From positions 44,789,740 to 44,853,739 of the forward strand of contig OX393552.1 in assembly GCA_947650365.1 (NCBI GenBank): a stretch of DNA of 64,000 nt. Direction: 5' to 3'. The translations under genes and the position numbers were made by a program. Positions 1-9,893 of this stretch are shown here, piece after piece. The stretch's first letter is position 1. Each line of letters starts with the position of its first letter. This DNA is from Chamaelirium japonicum. Its lineage: Eukaryota > Streptophyta > Magnoliopsida > Liliales > Melanthiaceae. The notes beneath the pieces are model-generated. The model ran no database searches and was not told the origin of the DNA. It saw nothing but the letters and a program-made list of their open reading frames with translations.

Positions 1-1370
1 TGAGCGCCGAGGCGGTGCGAAGCACCTCGGACTCTGCTGTCGAATGCCAAGGTTGTCACCTTAGGCCGAGACGATGTCTACGTCTCGGGCTTCGTCGGGT
101 GCCGAGGCGACGAAGGCTGCCGCGGACTGTCTTCGAATGCCGATGCGAAGGTCGCCTCGGGCCGAGACGATGCTGACGTCTCGGGTTTTTGCCAAGTACC
201 GAGGCGGTGAAGCCTGCCACGTACTTTGTCTTCGAATGCCGAGGTGACGGTGGCCTCGGGTTTCGACGGTGTCGACGTCTCGGGCTTTGTCAGGTGCCGA
301 GGCGGCGAAACCTACCTCGGACTTTGTCTTCGAATGCCGAGGTGACGGTTGCCTCGGGCCAAAACAGTGCCGATGTCTTAGGCTTCGTCAGGGGCTGAGG
401 CGGCGAAGCATACCCCGAACTTTGTCTTCGAGCGCCGAGGTGGTGCGAAGCACCTCGGACTCTGCTGTAGAATGCCAAGGTTGTCACCTTAGGCCGAGAC
501 GATGTCTACGTCTCGGGCTTCGTCAGGTGCCAAGGCGACGAAGGCTGCCACGGACTGCTTTCGAATGCCGAGGCGAAGGTTGCCTTGGGCCGAGACGGTG
601 CTGACGTCTCAGGTTTTGCCAAGTACTGAGGCGGCGAAGCCTGCCATGTACTTTGTCTTCGAATGCCGAGGTGACAGTAGCCTTGGGCCGAGATGGTGTC
701 GATGTCTCGGGCTTCGTCAGGTGCCGAGGCTGCAAAGCCTACCTACTGAGGTGACGGTTGCCTCGGGCCGAGACAGTGCCGATGTCTCGAGCTTCGTCAG
801 GTGTTGAGGTAGCGAAGCCTACCCCGGACTTCGTCTTCAAATGCCGAGGCGGTGCTGACGCCTCGGGTTTTGTCAGGTGCAGAGGCGATGAAGCCTGCCT
901 CGAACTTTATCATCGAGTACCAAGGGCAGGGCCTTGAACTTGTTAACTGCCGAGGTGTTGATTGCCTCGGAATTTGTCTGCTCACGTCGAGGCGGAGGTC
1001 GCCTCGAGTTGAGACGGTGTTGACGTCTCGGACTTTGGCAAGTGCCGAGGAGGCGGAGGTTGCCTCGGGCTTTGCTTTTGAATGTCAAGGCTGTCACCTT
1101 GGGCCGAGGCGATGTCGCCATCTCGGGCTTTGGTAGGTGCCGAGGAGGGCGAAGCCTGCCTCAGGCTTTGCTTTTGAATGCCAAGGCTGTCACCTTGGGC
1201 CGAGGCGATGTCACCGTCTCGGGCTTTGGCAGGTGCCAAGGGGGGCGAAACCTGCCTCGGGCTTTGTTTTTGAATGCCAAGGCTGTAACCTTGGGCGGAG
1301 GTGATGTCGCCATCTCGGACTTTGGCTTTGAATGCCAAGGGCGGGACCTTGGACTCACTGGTCGATGGGG
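1..1370. repeat. GC-rich degenerate tandem repeat, about 98-100-bp period
   Basis: Variants of GTGCCGAGGCGGCGAAGCC, TCTTCGAATGCCGAGGTGAC and CCGAGACGATGTC recur about every 98-100 bases, for example TCTTCGAATGCCGAGGTGAC near 228 and 327 and the late copies near 1134 and 1232. A longer block beginning TGCGAAGCACCTCGGACTC at 16 is repeated almost unchanged at 444, giving a higher-order spacing of 428 bases. Open frames of 60-120 codons exist on both strands, but they follow the repeat period and resemble no protein I know, so I read this as satellite or minisatellite DNA. It may be the tandem-repeat part of a retroelement. Confidence 0.8.
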
Positions 1371-1389
1371 TAAGAATTCGAAGTACTCA

Positions 1390-2320
1390 GCTTGGTGCCT
1401 TTGTATCGGTTAGACTTAGGCGAAGCGCCGTTTCAGTCAAACCTACGTATCGGGACATGTAGCTTTGTATCATTGCAGGTTAGTCAGCCGTGTTGCGACG
1501 CGAACCGAACTAACTGTAGCGAAGCACTAGTGCATGTGTCATGTGACAACGGGAGCATGTGCGATGCCAATGATTCGGAGTACTCAGCGTAGCGCCCTTG
1601 TATCAGTTGGACTTAGACGAAGCGTCATTTCAGTCGAACCTATGTATCGGGACACGTAGCTTTATACCGTTGCAGGTTAGTCGGCCGTGTCGCAATGCGA
1701 ACCGAACTAACTGTGGCGAGGCACTAGTGCATGTGTCCTTACGTGACAACGGGAGCATATGCGACGCCAATGATTCGAAGTACTTAGCGTAGCTCCCTTG
1801 TATCGGTTGGACTTAGGCGAAGCGCTATTTCAGCCGAACCTACGTATCAGGACACATAGCTTTGTACCGTTGCAGGTTAGTCGACCGTGTCGCAACGCGA
1901 ATCGATCTAACTGTGGCGAGGCACTAGTACATGTGTCCTTACGTGACTACGGGAGCATTTGCGACGCCAATTATTCGGAGTACTCAGCGTAGCATCCTTG
2001 TATCGGTTGGATTTAGGCAAAGCGCTGTTTCAGTTGAACCTACGTATCGGGACACATAGCTTTGTACCGTTGCAGGTTAGTCGGCCGTGTCGCAACGCGA
2101 GCCGAACTAACTGTGGCGAGGCACTAGTGCATGTGTTCTTACGTGACAACGCGAGCATGTACGACGCCAATGATTCGGAGTATTCAGCGTAGCGCCCTTG
2201 TATCGGTTGGACTTAGGCGAAGCGTCGTTTTAGTCGAACCTACGTATCGGGACACGTAGCTTTGTACTGTTGCAGGTTAGTCGGCCGTGTCGCAACGCGA
2301 ACCAAACTAACTGTGACGCT
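1390..2320. repeat. 200-bp tandem repeat, about 4.6 copies
   Basis: Units begin with GTATCGGTTGGACTTAGGCG-like sequence at 1403, 1600, 1800, 2000 and 2200, so the period is 197 bases for the first unit and 200 for the others. Each unit contains CTACGTATCGGGACA, TTGCAGGTTAGTCGGCCGTG and AACTAACTGTGGCGAGGCAC. The last unit breaks off near 2317 where gypsy-derived sequence begins. The 64-77-codon open frames in each unit are a by-product of the repeat. Confidence 0.88.
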
Positions 2321-2499
2321 GAGTAGAAGTTGAGATAGAATTTGATAGTCTTCTATAGAATTTGAAGGAACTGCCATTTCATTGATCACTTGGAAGATGT
2401 TACATCATGGATTTCAGATGAGGGACTTTCCGAGTTATTGATTGTCAGCGGTCTTTTACTCTGATCGGTTGATGAGGTGCTTCCCTTTGGTGCCCGTGG

Positions 2500-3981
2500 T
2501 CTTTTGAGGCTCTACAGGTCTATCGTCTGCTCGCCTCGACCTCTTAGAGGTTCCATCTTCCTCGGCCTGAGCGTTACGAGCTTGAGTGTTGGTCTCGTTG
2601 GTGCCTTATCAGAAATGCGCTTCTCAAGGTCATGTTTCTTGCGAGCAACTTGATCGTCCTTCATCTCGATCTCCTTTTGAATTCGATCGAATAGCACTCC
2701 GAGGGAGGCAGGAGGATTGCGGATAAAGTCATTGTAGATGTGTGGAGGTCAAAGTGTAGGGCATTCTGGAATGCGAGCATGATGGCTTCATCATCGAGGT
2801 GATGTCCGGAGAGCGCAACATGCTTGTTCCGGAACCTCCGAGAGAACTATCGGAGGGTTTCATCCGATCCCATCCTGAGTCGGTAGAGGGAGTCTAGCTT
2901 CTTCTCCGGTTTGAGGTTTAATCGGTAATGCTGGACGAAGAGAGATCTGCTAGGTCTCCGAACAGGCTAACAGAGCCTATAGGGAGATTGTGATACCAAT
3001 CCAACGACATGTCATCTAGGCTGCCGGCAAAGGTGCGGCATAGAACCTGGTTGTCATGGTCGTATGGTGTCAATACTTGTTTGAAAGCGAGGACGTGTAG
3101 CGTCGGATCTCCTTTTAAACAGTTGAACCTGGGGAGAGCGGGGGCTTTCTAGCTTCGAGGAAACTGGGCTCGAAGAATGTGCTGATGAAGTGGCCCTTCG
3201 GAGGAGTGATTGTTTCGACGATTACCTCGTTGGTCAGAGAGACGTCTCGGAGGAAGAGGAGGCAAAGATGGCGTTGGAGTCCATCTAGTCGTCCAATGCC
3301 CAACTGGGGTTCGATCGCCATTGTAATATTGCCGAACTTTGAAGTTGTGCCTATCATCCCGAACATCCCTCACGATGCAGGGCTCGGAGGATGATTCAGA
3401 GCCGAGAGACTTGGGATGGTGAGCAGACTCACTGAGACACTCCCAAACAGTCGGCCTGGGAGGAATAGGCGAGGGTCCTCTCGAGAGGGATTTAAGAGAA
3501 CGTCGAGGGATGTTGACGACGGATCGTCTGGAAGGAGCGAGAGATTTGTCAATCGATCGGCAGACGTCTGCTCAGTCTTTGATGCCAGCGGCAGACCATA
3601 GGAGGTCAGTTCCTAACTTCCTGCTTCGACGACAATCTGTCGGATGGAGTATCTTTCCACCATGAGAGCGGCGTTCTGCTTTATGAGGGTGAGGAGTTGA
3701 TAGTCCTCTGCTGTGATTTAGTATGACGCTTGAGCACCGGTACCGGGAGAGACGTGTGCTTTCCCCAAGTGCTGAGGAATTTGGTCGGCGAGTTGAGGTG
3801 ACTGTCGAGGTTGAGCCTGGGCGGCGCGATCAACCGACAGGCGACTCCTTGAATTAACAACAAGTTGTTGTTCCGGGTGTTGGCTTGTTGTAAATCGACG
3901 ACTCATTGATCGAGTCGTCGGTTGTTGAGCGTTTGGGTGCATGCCGCTTTCCTCTGGCTGGTCCATCGGTGTCTTCGCCAT
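2500..3981 (-). pseudogene. gag of the gypsy remnant, broken
   Basis: The likely start is the ATG at 3981 (MAKTPMDQPEES...), followed by a Gln- and Pro-rich N-terminus. Around 2940-2700 the minus strand reads FVQHYRLNLKPEKKLDSLYR and then FRNKHVALSGHHLDDEAIML, which fits the alpha-helical retrotransposon gag domain (capsid-like, packages element RNA). The last open piece, 2697-2512, is basic (DQVARKKHDLEKRI...). Reading passes through different frames and at least one stop, so the gene is decayed. I see no CCHC knuckle in what remains. Confidence 0.65.
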
Positions 3982-4080
3982 TTAAATGCAGCGATGGAGG
4001 CAGACGGATTACTCGGGCAACCGGTACCTGCTATCGGGGGAGTTAGGGAACTTGGACGTTGCAAGTTGATAGGATCAACG

Positions 4081-4098
4081 ATCCCACAGACAGCACCA
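4081..4098 (-). promoter_or_regulatory. Primer-binding site of the gypsy remnant
   Basis: On the minus strand TGGTGCTGTCTGTGGGAT lies 3 bases after the LTR terminus. It begins with TGG, as expected for pairing with the CCA end of a tRNA, and resembles the TGGCGCCGTCTGTGGGA-type leader seen in plant gypsy elements (family knowledge). Confidence 0.65.
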
Positions 4099-4494
4099 AA
4101 CTGTGGGGGAGGATTTCGGCCGTCGTACGTGACTCTCCTTCAACAGTCGATTGAAGGTTTAACCCTTCGGGATGTGGTGCGCTTCGAAACGCTGAGTTGT
4201 GACTTGCTGGGCTGTTACATAAGCACTGTAAGTAGAAAGGTAGAGAAAGAGATCGACACAGGATGTGATAACGGAGTTCGGCCGAAGCCTACATCTTCGT
4301 GTGGTAAGACGCAACCTCTGAATCCACTATCTCTGAGTAAACAATAGAGCTACTCTCGACAAGCCGAGTAGTGCTTCTTACAAGTAATCAGAGGGTGGAA
4401 AAGGAGTCTGAAAACCAGAAAACTCGAAGAGCTCTGGAAAACAGAAAGTGAGTTTTTTGTCTGGAATTTCGGATCTGGAATAATTTACAGGGTT

Positions 4495-4506
4495 TGCTAT
4501 TTATAG
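4495..4506 (-). promoter_or_regulatory. LTR TATA box
   Basis: CTATAAATAGCA on the minus strand, inside the LTR. The same motif with the same following bases occurs in the related solo LTR near 35256, which supports it as the U3 promoter. Confidence 0.65.
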
Positions 4507-4590
4507 TAGTTTGGTTAATCTAAAGAATATTCTTTAGAGTATCCGGGGTTTAGTAAATTTTCGGGGGGATTTACTAAACCCCAGATAGTG

Positions 4591-4790
4591 CAAGTGGGCC
4601 CCAGGCAGGGCTGCGGGTCCCACCGTCGTACTCATGGGCCTCAGGCAGGGCTGCGGGTCCCACCATTGGACTCGTGGGCCCCAGGCAGGGCTGCGGGTCC
4701 CACCGTTAGACTCGTGGGCCCCAGGCAGGGCTGCGGGCCCCACCGTTGGACTCGTGGGCCCAGGCAGGTCTGTGGGTCCCACCGTTGGGC
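4591..4790. repeat. 40-bp tandem repeat inside the LTR (5 copies)
   Basis: CTCGTGGGCCCCAGGCAGGG recurs at 4591, 4631, 4671, 4711 and 4751, an exact 40-base spacing. Each unit also carries CTGCGGGTCCCACCGT. The related LTR at 34900 has the same motif in inverse orientation with a 43-44-base period. Confidence 0.88.
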
Positions 4791-4813
4791 GTTAGCCAGA
4801 TTTTGCACGCACA

Positions 4814-5538
4814 GTCATAAAACCAGGTCTGTTTTAGCTCACTTTCATTATCGGAGCAGCACAGCCGATCCCATCCAGATGGGGTCAATTATACAGACAA
4901 TTGACCCAAACAAAAAAAAAATCCAACTTGACTGTCGACCCGATGTTGACCCTCAAAATTGCTGCCAAAAATCTGACCAAGACAACTTAGCAAGAGACGG
5001 GCACATGGCAAGAAACCTAATAGGCCAGCTGGTGGGTAGGAAGACCTAACTTGTCGATTACAGTTAAAGCTTGCACAACAAGATTTTATATAGGTAAATA
5101 TGCATTAAACTCTCCGGTTAATAGGAAACTACATTCAGTAACTTCGATTACCTTGCTCAAAATAATTTTTGATAACTATGGATTCCGATTGCCAACAGAT
5201 TAGGGATTTGGACATAAACCATCTCTGCATCACTGAAGCCATCGCCATGATCAGCATCAGATCAGAGATCGTTTCTCACATACACACAGAGACCCAGCCA
5301 AACACAAGTCTGCAGAGTACTCCTAACCTGCAAATATATCGACTCGGATGCCCTAAACAACAGCTGATTCCTCATGCGAAGCAATAGAACATGAAGCAAC
5401 AGTGGATGAGATGTGCATCCCATGCCATGTTTGAACATTAAACAACAGCTGATTCCTCATGCGAAGCAATAGCCCTAGCCACCATCTGCGATCCCTTCTT
5501 CTTTCTTTATCCTGGCTGCAAATCCCTAGTAATCAATC
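4814..5538. other. Intergenic upstream of the UBL gene, with a 33-bp direct duplication
   Basis: I see no gene in this stretch. AAACAACAGCTGATTCCTCA and the next 13 bases occur at 5355-5387 and again at 5440-5472, the second copy ending about 65 bases before the UBL start codon. A TATA-like TTTTATATAGG is at 5084-5094, but it lies far from the ATG and I do not assign it as the promoter. Confidence 0.6.
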
Positions 5539-6075
5539 ATGGTGACAGCACAGATCATGCAGATCTACGTTCGGAACGAAGACTATAACAAGTCTAACGG
5601 CTACCCCGCAAGGATTCAGCAAGTGATCGATGTGGAGGCTACGGACACCCTCCGGTCTCTCAAGGCCTTGATCCAGCGCATGTTTTCCATCAGCGACAAG
5701 GAGATGGGGCGGCGTATGCTCGTCCACGGCGGCAGGGATCTGCTCGACGAGGGGGCGGTGGATCCCTCCTCCACCCTCCACGAATGCGGCATTAAGGAAT
5801 GGGCCTCCTTGGAAGTTGGTGTCAACAAGGCCTTTGTGCTTCGCGTGTCTGCCTCGGATCACTGCTCTTACGAAATCACGGTGAGCCCCTTGGATAGGAT
5901 CCGTGACGTGAAGGGAAGGATCCAGGAGACAAGATTGGATGATTTTGACGATATGACCCTCCTATCATACGGGATTTTCATGAAAAATTCTGCTGCTAAT
6001 TATACGGGCATCTCCTTTGCTAGAAAAAATCAGCAGCATCAATCTGGACCACCGTGGGATGAATGGGATGCTCTG
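5539..6075 (+). CDS. UBL gene exon 1 (179 codons)
   Basis: The exon opens with ATG after AGTAATCAATC and encodes MVTAQIMQIYVRNEDYN.... A first UBL fold spans about residues 6-95, with a beta-hairpin-like start, a helix region (DTLRSLKALIQRMF) and a late GRDLLDEG/HECGIKEW segment comparable to ubiquitin LEDGRTLSDYNI. A second, shorter UBL-like part begins at FVLRVSASDHCSY (about residue 98) and looks incomplete. The donor is CTG|GTTAG at 6075/6076. It diverges more from exons 2-5 than they do from each other. Reading frame intact. Confidence 0.8.
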
Positions 6076-6151
6076 GTTAGTTCGATGCATATGATTTTTT
6101 CTTTTTATTTTGTTATTTGAAGAAGATCTGATTGGTTTGGTTCATATGCAG

Positions 6152-6844
6152 TCTCAGATTGCTGTTGAGATCCCAAACATGCCGTGGCAATTCAGCCACA
6201 TGTTCAATTCTACAGACACGATCGCTTCCCTGAGCAACTGCATTAGCAAATTCTACTACCGCTCATATCCTGAGCTGCACGGCCAGAGCTACATCAAAGA
6301 GGGGCGTTTTTTGCTCTTCTATGGCGGTAAGGAGCTCCCCAAGGGCGAATCCACTACCATGGGTGACTGCGGGATCAAGCACACGGACTTTATACAGCTC
6401 TTTCAGGACTCCTCCTTTTCGATCTTTATCTATGCACGCCCGAGTATACCCCGCACCTGTGTTGTTAAGGTGAAGTCCTTCTTCACAGTCCGCATCCTGA
6501 AGGCGCAGGTGCACGATATGACGGGCATTCCACCTGAGCAGCAACGGCTGGTGTATGACGAGTGGTGCCTTGACGACGACAAGAAGCGTCTTGGCGACTA
6601 CGGCATCACGAAGCGGGTCAAGTATGATGATGTTGAATCACATCTCCGGCGTGTGTGCGCTAGGAAACTCCCGTTCCTAAATCGCCACAAGAAGATATTC
6701 AGTATCCGAGTATTTCCTCCCATTAACAATTTGGAAGCATGGAGTTCATATACAACTAAATTCGCTCACTCTTCGGAGTTCAATCTCTATCGCGGTCTTA
6801 TTCCTCTGCTCCACCTTGATGGGGATCATTCTTCTGCCACAGTG
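6152..6844 (+). CDS. UBL gene exon 2 (231 codons, intact double UBL)
   Basis: The acceptor is ATATGCAG|TCTCAG. The exon encodes QIAVEIPNMPWQFSHM... then a hydrophobic/HGQSYIKEGRFLLFYGGKEL run and a DCGIKHTDF segment (first UBL, about residues 1-92). The second UBL (about 95-175) holds GIPPEQQRLVYDEW and DYGITK. A 55-residue Ser- and His-rich tail follows and ends ..SSATV at the donor GTG|GTCAGT. Length is a multiple of three, so the exon is symmetric. No defects seen. Confidence 0.8.
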
Positions 6845-6922
6845 GTCAGTTCGCTTCACTGACTTGTTATATATAATGAAGGTTTATTCTCTATCTTATC
6901 TTTACGTCTGCTATGTTTGCAG

Positions 6923-7600
6923 TGGCAGATTGCTGTTGAGATCCCAAGCATGCCGTGGCGATTCCCCCTTGTGTGCAAGCCTACAGATACGATCGGCACC
7001 ATGAGGGAGGACATCCGCTAGACATGCTACGATCGATACGATGAGCTCTTCGGCCAGAGATACATCGAGAAGGGGCTATTCGTGATCCTTTTTTATGGGA
7101 AGCTGCTTCAGGATGACTCCACCACACTGGGTGAGTGCGGCATCAAGCATATGGATTCGATACAGCTCCTCGAGAATGCTTCGCTTGAGATTGTAATCGC
7201 GGTAAATGCGCTACACATCAAGGATAATGATGTCAAGTGCTTCCACACTATTGGCTTGCTGAAGGAAAAGATCCAGGTTAAGACGGGCATCCCACCAGAG
7301 CGGCAGCGCATGACTTACAACCTTTGGTTCCTCGACGATGGGGAAAGGCTTCTTGTGGATTATGGTATTTCGAAGCCGGTCGTATATGACGAATCAATCA
7401 GCCGCATAACAAACCGGCCGAATCCCCCCTTTCAGAGCCACAACAAGCGACGATTCCTCATCCGTGTGGATGATACCGCCATCGGTTCAGTTTCATCCAG
7501 TAAAATTGAAGCTGGTCCCTCTTTGGAGGGATACAGAAAGTGCAATCTCGGACGCTGTCATGCATCCTTCTCCAATGTGGATCATTCTTCTCCCAACATG
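6923..7600 (+). pseudogene. UBL gene exon 3 (226 codons) with in-frame TAG
   Basis: The acceptor is TTTGCAG|TGGCAG and the frame reads QIAVEIPSMPWRFPLV...REDIR, then TAG at 7019-7021. It stays open afterwards through ELFGQRYIEKG, GIPPERQRMTYN and DYGIS to the donor ATG|GTCAGT. Exon 5 has CAG at the corresponding codon, so a C-to-T transition is the simplest explanation. The exon is symmetric (678 bases, phase 0) and could be skipped without changing frame. Everything else about it looks constrained. Confidence 0.78.
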
Positions 7601-7912
7601 GTCAGTTCATTTCACTGATTTGCGATATTTTCTTCTTCCAGAATAAAACCTTTTAAAATTATCCCTTCATTTCATTTGGCTGATTTCACTGATTTGCAAT
7701 ATTTTCTTCTTTCAGAATCTAAAATTTTAAAATTCTCCCTTCTTTTCCTTTGGCTGGGGGTAATGGACGGTTGTGATCCAGCTTTGGCTTTCACAAAATT
7801 AAAAAAATCACTCTTTTCTTTGAAAGGCATATGAGAGGAACACATTCCTTTCTGTAAAGACTTCCTTTCTACAAGGTATCGTCTAATATATATACATATG
7901 CTGTGTTCACAG
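7601..7912 (+). other. Intron 3 with an internal duplication
   Basis: The 312-base intron contains two near-copies of a segment with GATTTGCRATATTTTCTTCT and the following AGAATAAAAYCTTTTAAAA-like run, near 7617-7665 and 7692-7735. It also has a pyrimidine-rich 3' part ending GTGTTCACAG. No gene seen. Confidence 0.55.
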
Positions 7913-8578
7913 TTGCAGCTTGTCGTTGAGATCCCAACCATGCCACTGCGATTCCCCCTCATGTTCAAGCGTGCAGACACGATCGGCGACGTGAGGCACG
8001 ACATCCGCAACAAGGTCTACTACCCAAAGAAGAATCTTTTCATCCCATCCTTTATCAATAAGGGCCTGTTTGTGCTTGTTTTTGAGGGGAAGCAGCTCGA
8101 AGTTGACTCCATCACCCTCAGTGAGTGCCGCATCAAGAACATGGATTCTATACAAGTCCTTGAAAATACATCGGTTGAGATTGTTATCTATGCACCTGGG
8201 CTTGGACTCGAAATCCCTTTTGACGTCGCGTGTTGTGACACAATTGGCATTCTGAAGGGGAAGCTCGGGGTTAGGACCGGCATCACACCAGAGCGGCTAT
8301 GCCTCATGTATCATGAGTGGTTCCTGGACGACGACGAAAGGCGACTTGTAGAATATGGCATTGCTAATGAGTCATTTATCTGTAGAAACACCGAGAATTA
8401 TAACTCCCGGTTCGTCTTCTTTCTTTCTGCTTCCGCTGATGATTCAGAACCAGGAAGATGCAGTGCACCTACAGCTGGTCTATCTTTGGAGGAATTTAGG
8501 AAGTACTGTCTGTATGCCAGCCTTCCTCATGCAACCTTTCCCGATGTGGATTGTTCTTCTGCCACGACGGTCGCGAGG
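7913..8578 (+). CDS. UBL gene exon 4 (222 codons, intact double UBL)
   Basis: The acceptor is TTCACAG|TTGCAG; a second AG six bases on is also present, as in the sister exons. It encodes QLVVEIPTMPLRFPLMF..., INKGLFVLVFEGKQL and SECRIKNMDSIQVL (first UBL), then GITPERLCLMYHEW and VEYGIAN (second UBL), then a Ser-rich tail. The preferred donor AGG|GTCAGT leaves 666 bases, phase 0; an upstream ACG|GTCGCG is the weaker alternative. The frame is open throughout. Confidence 0.8.
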
Positions 8579-8911
8579 GTCAGTTTACTTCACTGATTTG
8601 CGACATTAAATGATTTCTAAAATTTAAGTTCTATGTGGATGATCATTTTGAAGACCAAAATCTGTTGGCTTAGATCACCTCAATGAAGCCTTCAAGCATC
8701 TCAGGACTTTCAAATTGGAAATGATGAATCCTCTGAAATATGCTCCATGCGTTCCTTCAGCTGAATTATTCAGCTTTGTTCTGCAAAATCAAGGCTTTCC
8801 TCTATGATCCTAAAGGATAGGGTTTCTTATTTTTTCTTTCCTTTTTTTTTTCTTTTTCTCTTTAAAGGTATATTCCTTTATGTAGTGTATTTACATCTGC
8901 CATGTTTGCAG

Positions 8912-9576
8912 TTGCAGATTGCTGTTGAGATCCCAATCATGCCGTGGCGATTCCCCCTTGTGTGCAAGCCTACAGACACGATCAGCATCGTGAGGGAGGA
9001 CATCTGCCAGAAGTGTACAAGAGGTACGCAGAGCTCTTCGGCCAGATGTACATCGAGAAGGGGCAGTTTGTGCTTGTTTTCGATCGGAAGCAGCTCGTGG
9101 ACGAGTCCATCACTCTCGCCAATTGCAGCATAAAGCACATGGATTCTATACAGCTCTTGGATGAGACATCGTTTCCGATCGAAATCACGGTATATGAGCG
9201 TCGACTAAACACCTCTGTAGATGTGAGGTGCTTTGACACGATTCGAATGCTGAACGAGGAGCTCCTGTGGATGACCAGCATACCACCAGAGCGACAGCAC
9301 CTGGCTTGGTGCGAGTGGTGGCTGGACAGTGACGATGAGGGACGGCGCTTTTTGGATTATGGCATTGCGAAGGAGGTCACGTATGATGAATCGATTGCCC
9401 ATAGAAATCCCAGGAATGACCCCTTTTGGATTCGTCCCGAGAAGAACTTCCTCATCCATGCTGCCACATCCAGGAGCCTTCTGAAATTCTATGTGAAGGG
9501 TTCAAGTGACACTTCTCAGGGACATGGAGCTGGTTCGGATCAAGTTGAAGTAGATTTCATTTCTTCTGCAAATTAG
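8912..9576 (+). pseudogene. UBL gene exon 5 (terminal) with 1-base deletion
   Basis: The acceptor is TTTGCAG|TTGCAG and the frame reads QIAVEIPIMPWRFPLV...REDI. Near 9012-9016 (CAGAAGTGTACAAG, against TAGACATGCTACGA in exon 3) one base is missing, and homology moves to the next frame: YAELFGQMYIEKGQFVLVF, SIKHMDSIQLLDE, SIPPERQHLAW, LDYGIAKE, ending at TAG 9574-9576. The exon is 665 bases long, one short of a multiple of three. In the incoming frame the protein would end near 9133 after about 38 unrelated residues. Confidence 0.78.
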
Positions 9577-9804
9577 GTGCCCTTTATGTAGCATTGCAAA
9601 GGAGGCTATATTATATGTAAATATGTAATAGTAGGGCTCTCATATGAGTGATGCTTAGTTTATGGACTAATTGTATGCATATATGGTTTACATTAGCTGA
9701 TGTAGACATTGCTTACTTTGCTTCAGTGGATTAGGTATCTATCAGATTGCCTCACATCACTTGGTGTTATTTACATATACCTGATCGCATTCTACGCAAC
9801 TGAT
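9577..9804. other. UBL gene 3' flank
   Basis: AT-rich sequence with several TGTAAATATGTAATAG-like stretches that could serve as polyadenylation context for the UBL transcript. No other feature seen. Confidence 0.4.
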
Positions 9805-9893
9805 GATCTCGGGCTTTAGGATGCTAGATTTGATCTCCTTGTGGGGGAGCGCGGTCCCTCCCTCATTTGCTGTAAATCTCGTCACACATGCAC
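9805..9893 (-). pseudogene. GMPP 3'-terminal fragment
   Basis: The minus strand carries the last about 30 codons of GDP-mannose pyrophosphorylase: VCDEIYS, a stretch with a stop and a frame change, then the HKEIKSSILKP-type C-terminus. It is a near match to 14161-14250, where the same end is intact. It lies in an isolated position 230 bases after the UBL gene. Confidence 0.7.

Larger units (their letters stand above)
2340..4813 (-). mobile_element. Ty3/gypsy LTR retrotransposon remnant (5' LTR, leader, gag)
   Basis: Read on the minus strand this is a 5' LTR (4813 to 4102), a primer-binding site immediately after it, a leader and a broken gag running to about 2500. No protease, reverse transcriptase or integrase follows; the 200-bp repeats begin instead. 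The element is therefore truncated, or is a non-autonomous form with a tandem-repeat interior. A solo LTR of the same family sits at 34900-35675 in the opposite orientation. Confidence 0.75.
4102..4813 (-). repeat. 5' LTR of the gypsy remnant (712 bp)
   Basis: The LTR runs between TGTGGGGGAGGATTTCGG (4102) and ATTTTGCACGCACA (ends 4813), so its ends form a TGTG..CACA inverted pair. It matches the solo LTR at 34900-35675 end to end in layout: terminal TGTGGG, a tandem repeat, a TATA box, then a block with GATGTAGGCTTCGGC (4284-4300 region, minus strand). The minus-strand TATA box CTATAAATAGCA is at 4495-4506. Confidence 0.78.
5539..9576 (+). pseudogene. Five-exon tandem ubiquitin-like-domain gene, two exons broken
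   Basis: The gene starts at the ATG at 5539 and has five exons: 5539-6075, 6152-6844, 6923-7600, 7913-8578 and 8912-9576. All four introns have GT..AG ends and lie in phase 0. Every exon encodes ubiquitin-like beta-grasp segments; exons 2-5 are tandem copies of one double-UBL exon. Motifs such as GIPPEQQRLVYDEW followed by a DYGI segment correspond to the GIPPDQQRLIF..LADYNI region of ubiquitin. I see no C-terminal diglycine, so it is not a conjugated modifier of the classic type; a role as UBL scaffold or proteasome/ubiquitin-receptor ligand is inference only. Exon 3 carries an in-frame TAG and exon 5 lacks one base, so the complete five-exon reading is not open. A transcript skipping exon 3 would still be frameshifted in exon 5. 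It may be a recent pseudogene or a shortened gene. Confidence 0.8.

Noticed and set aside
1..2192. Many 60-120-codon frames in the left repeats
   Set aside because: Each repeats with the monomer, on both strands, with no start context or domain.
4814..5538. A promoter for the UBL gene at the TTTTATATAGG near 5084
   Set aside because: It lies about 450 bases from the start codon with no supporting elements, so I do not call it.
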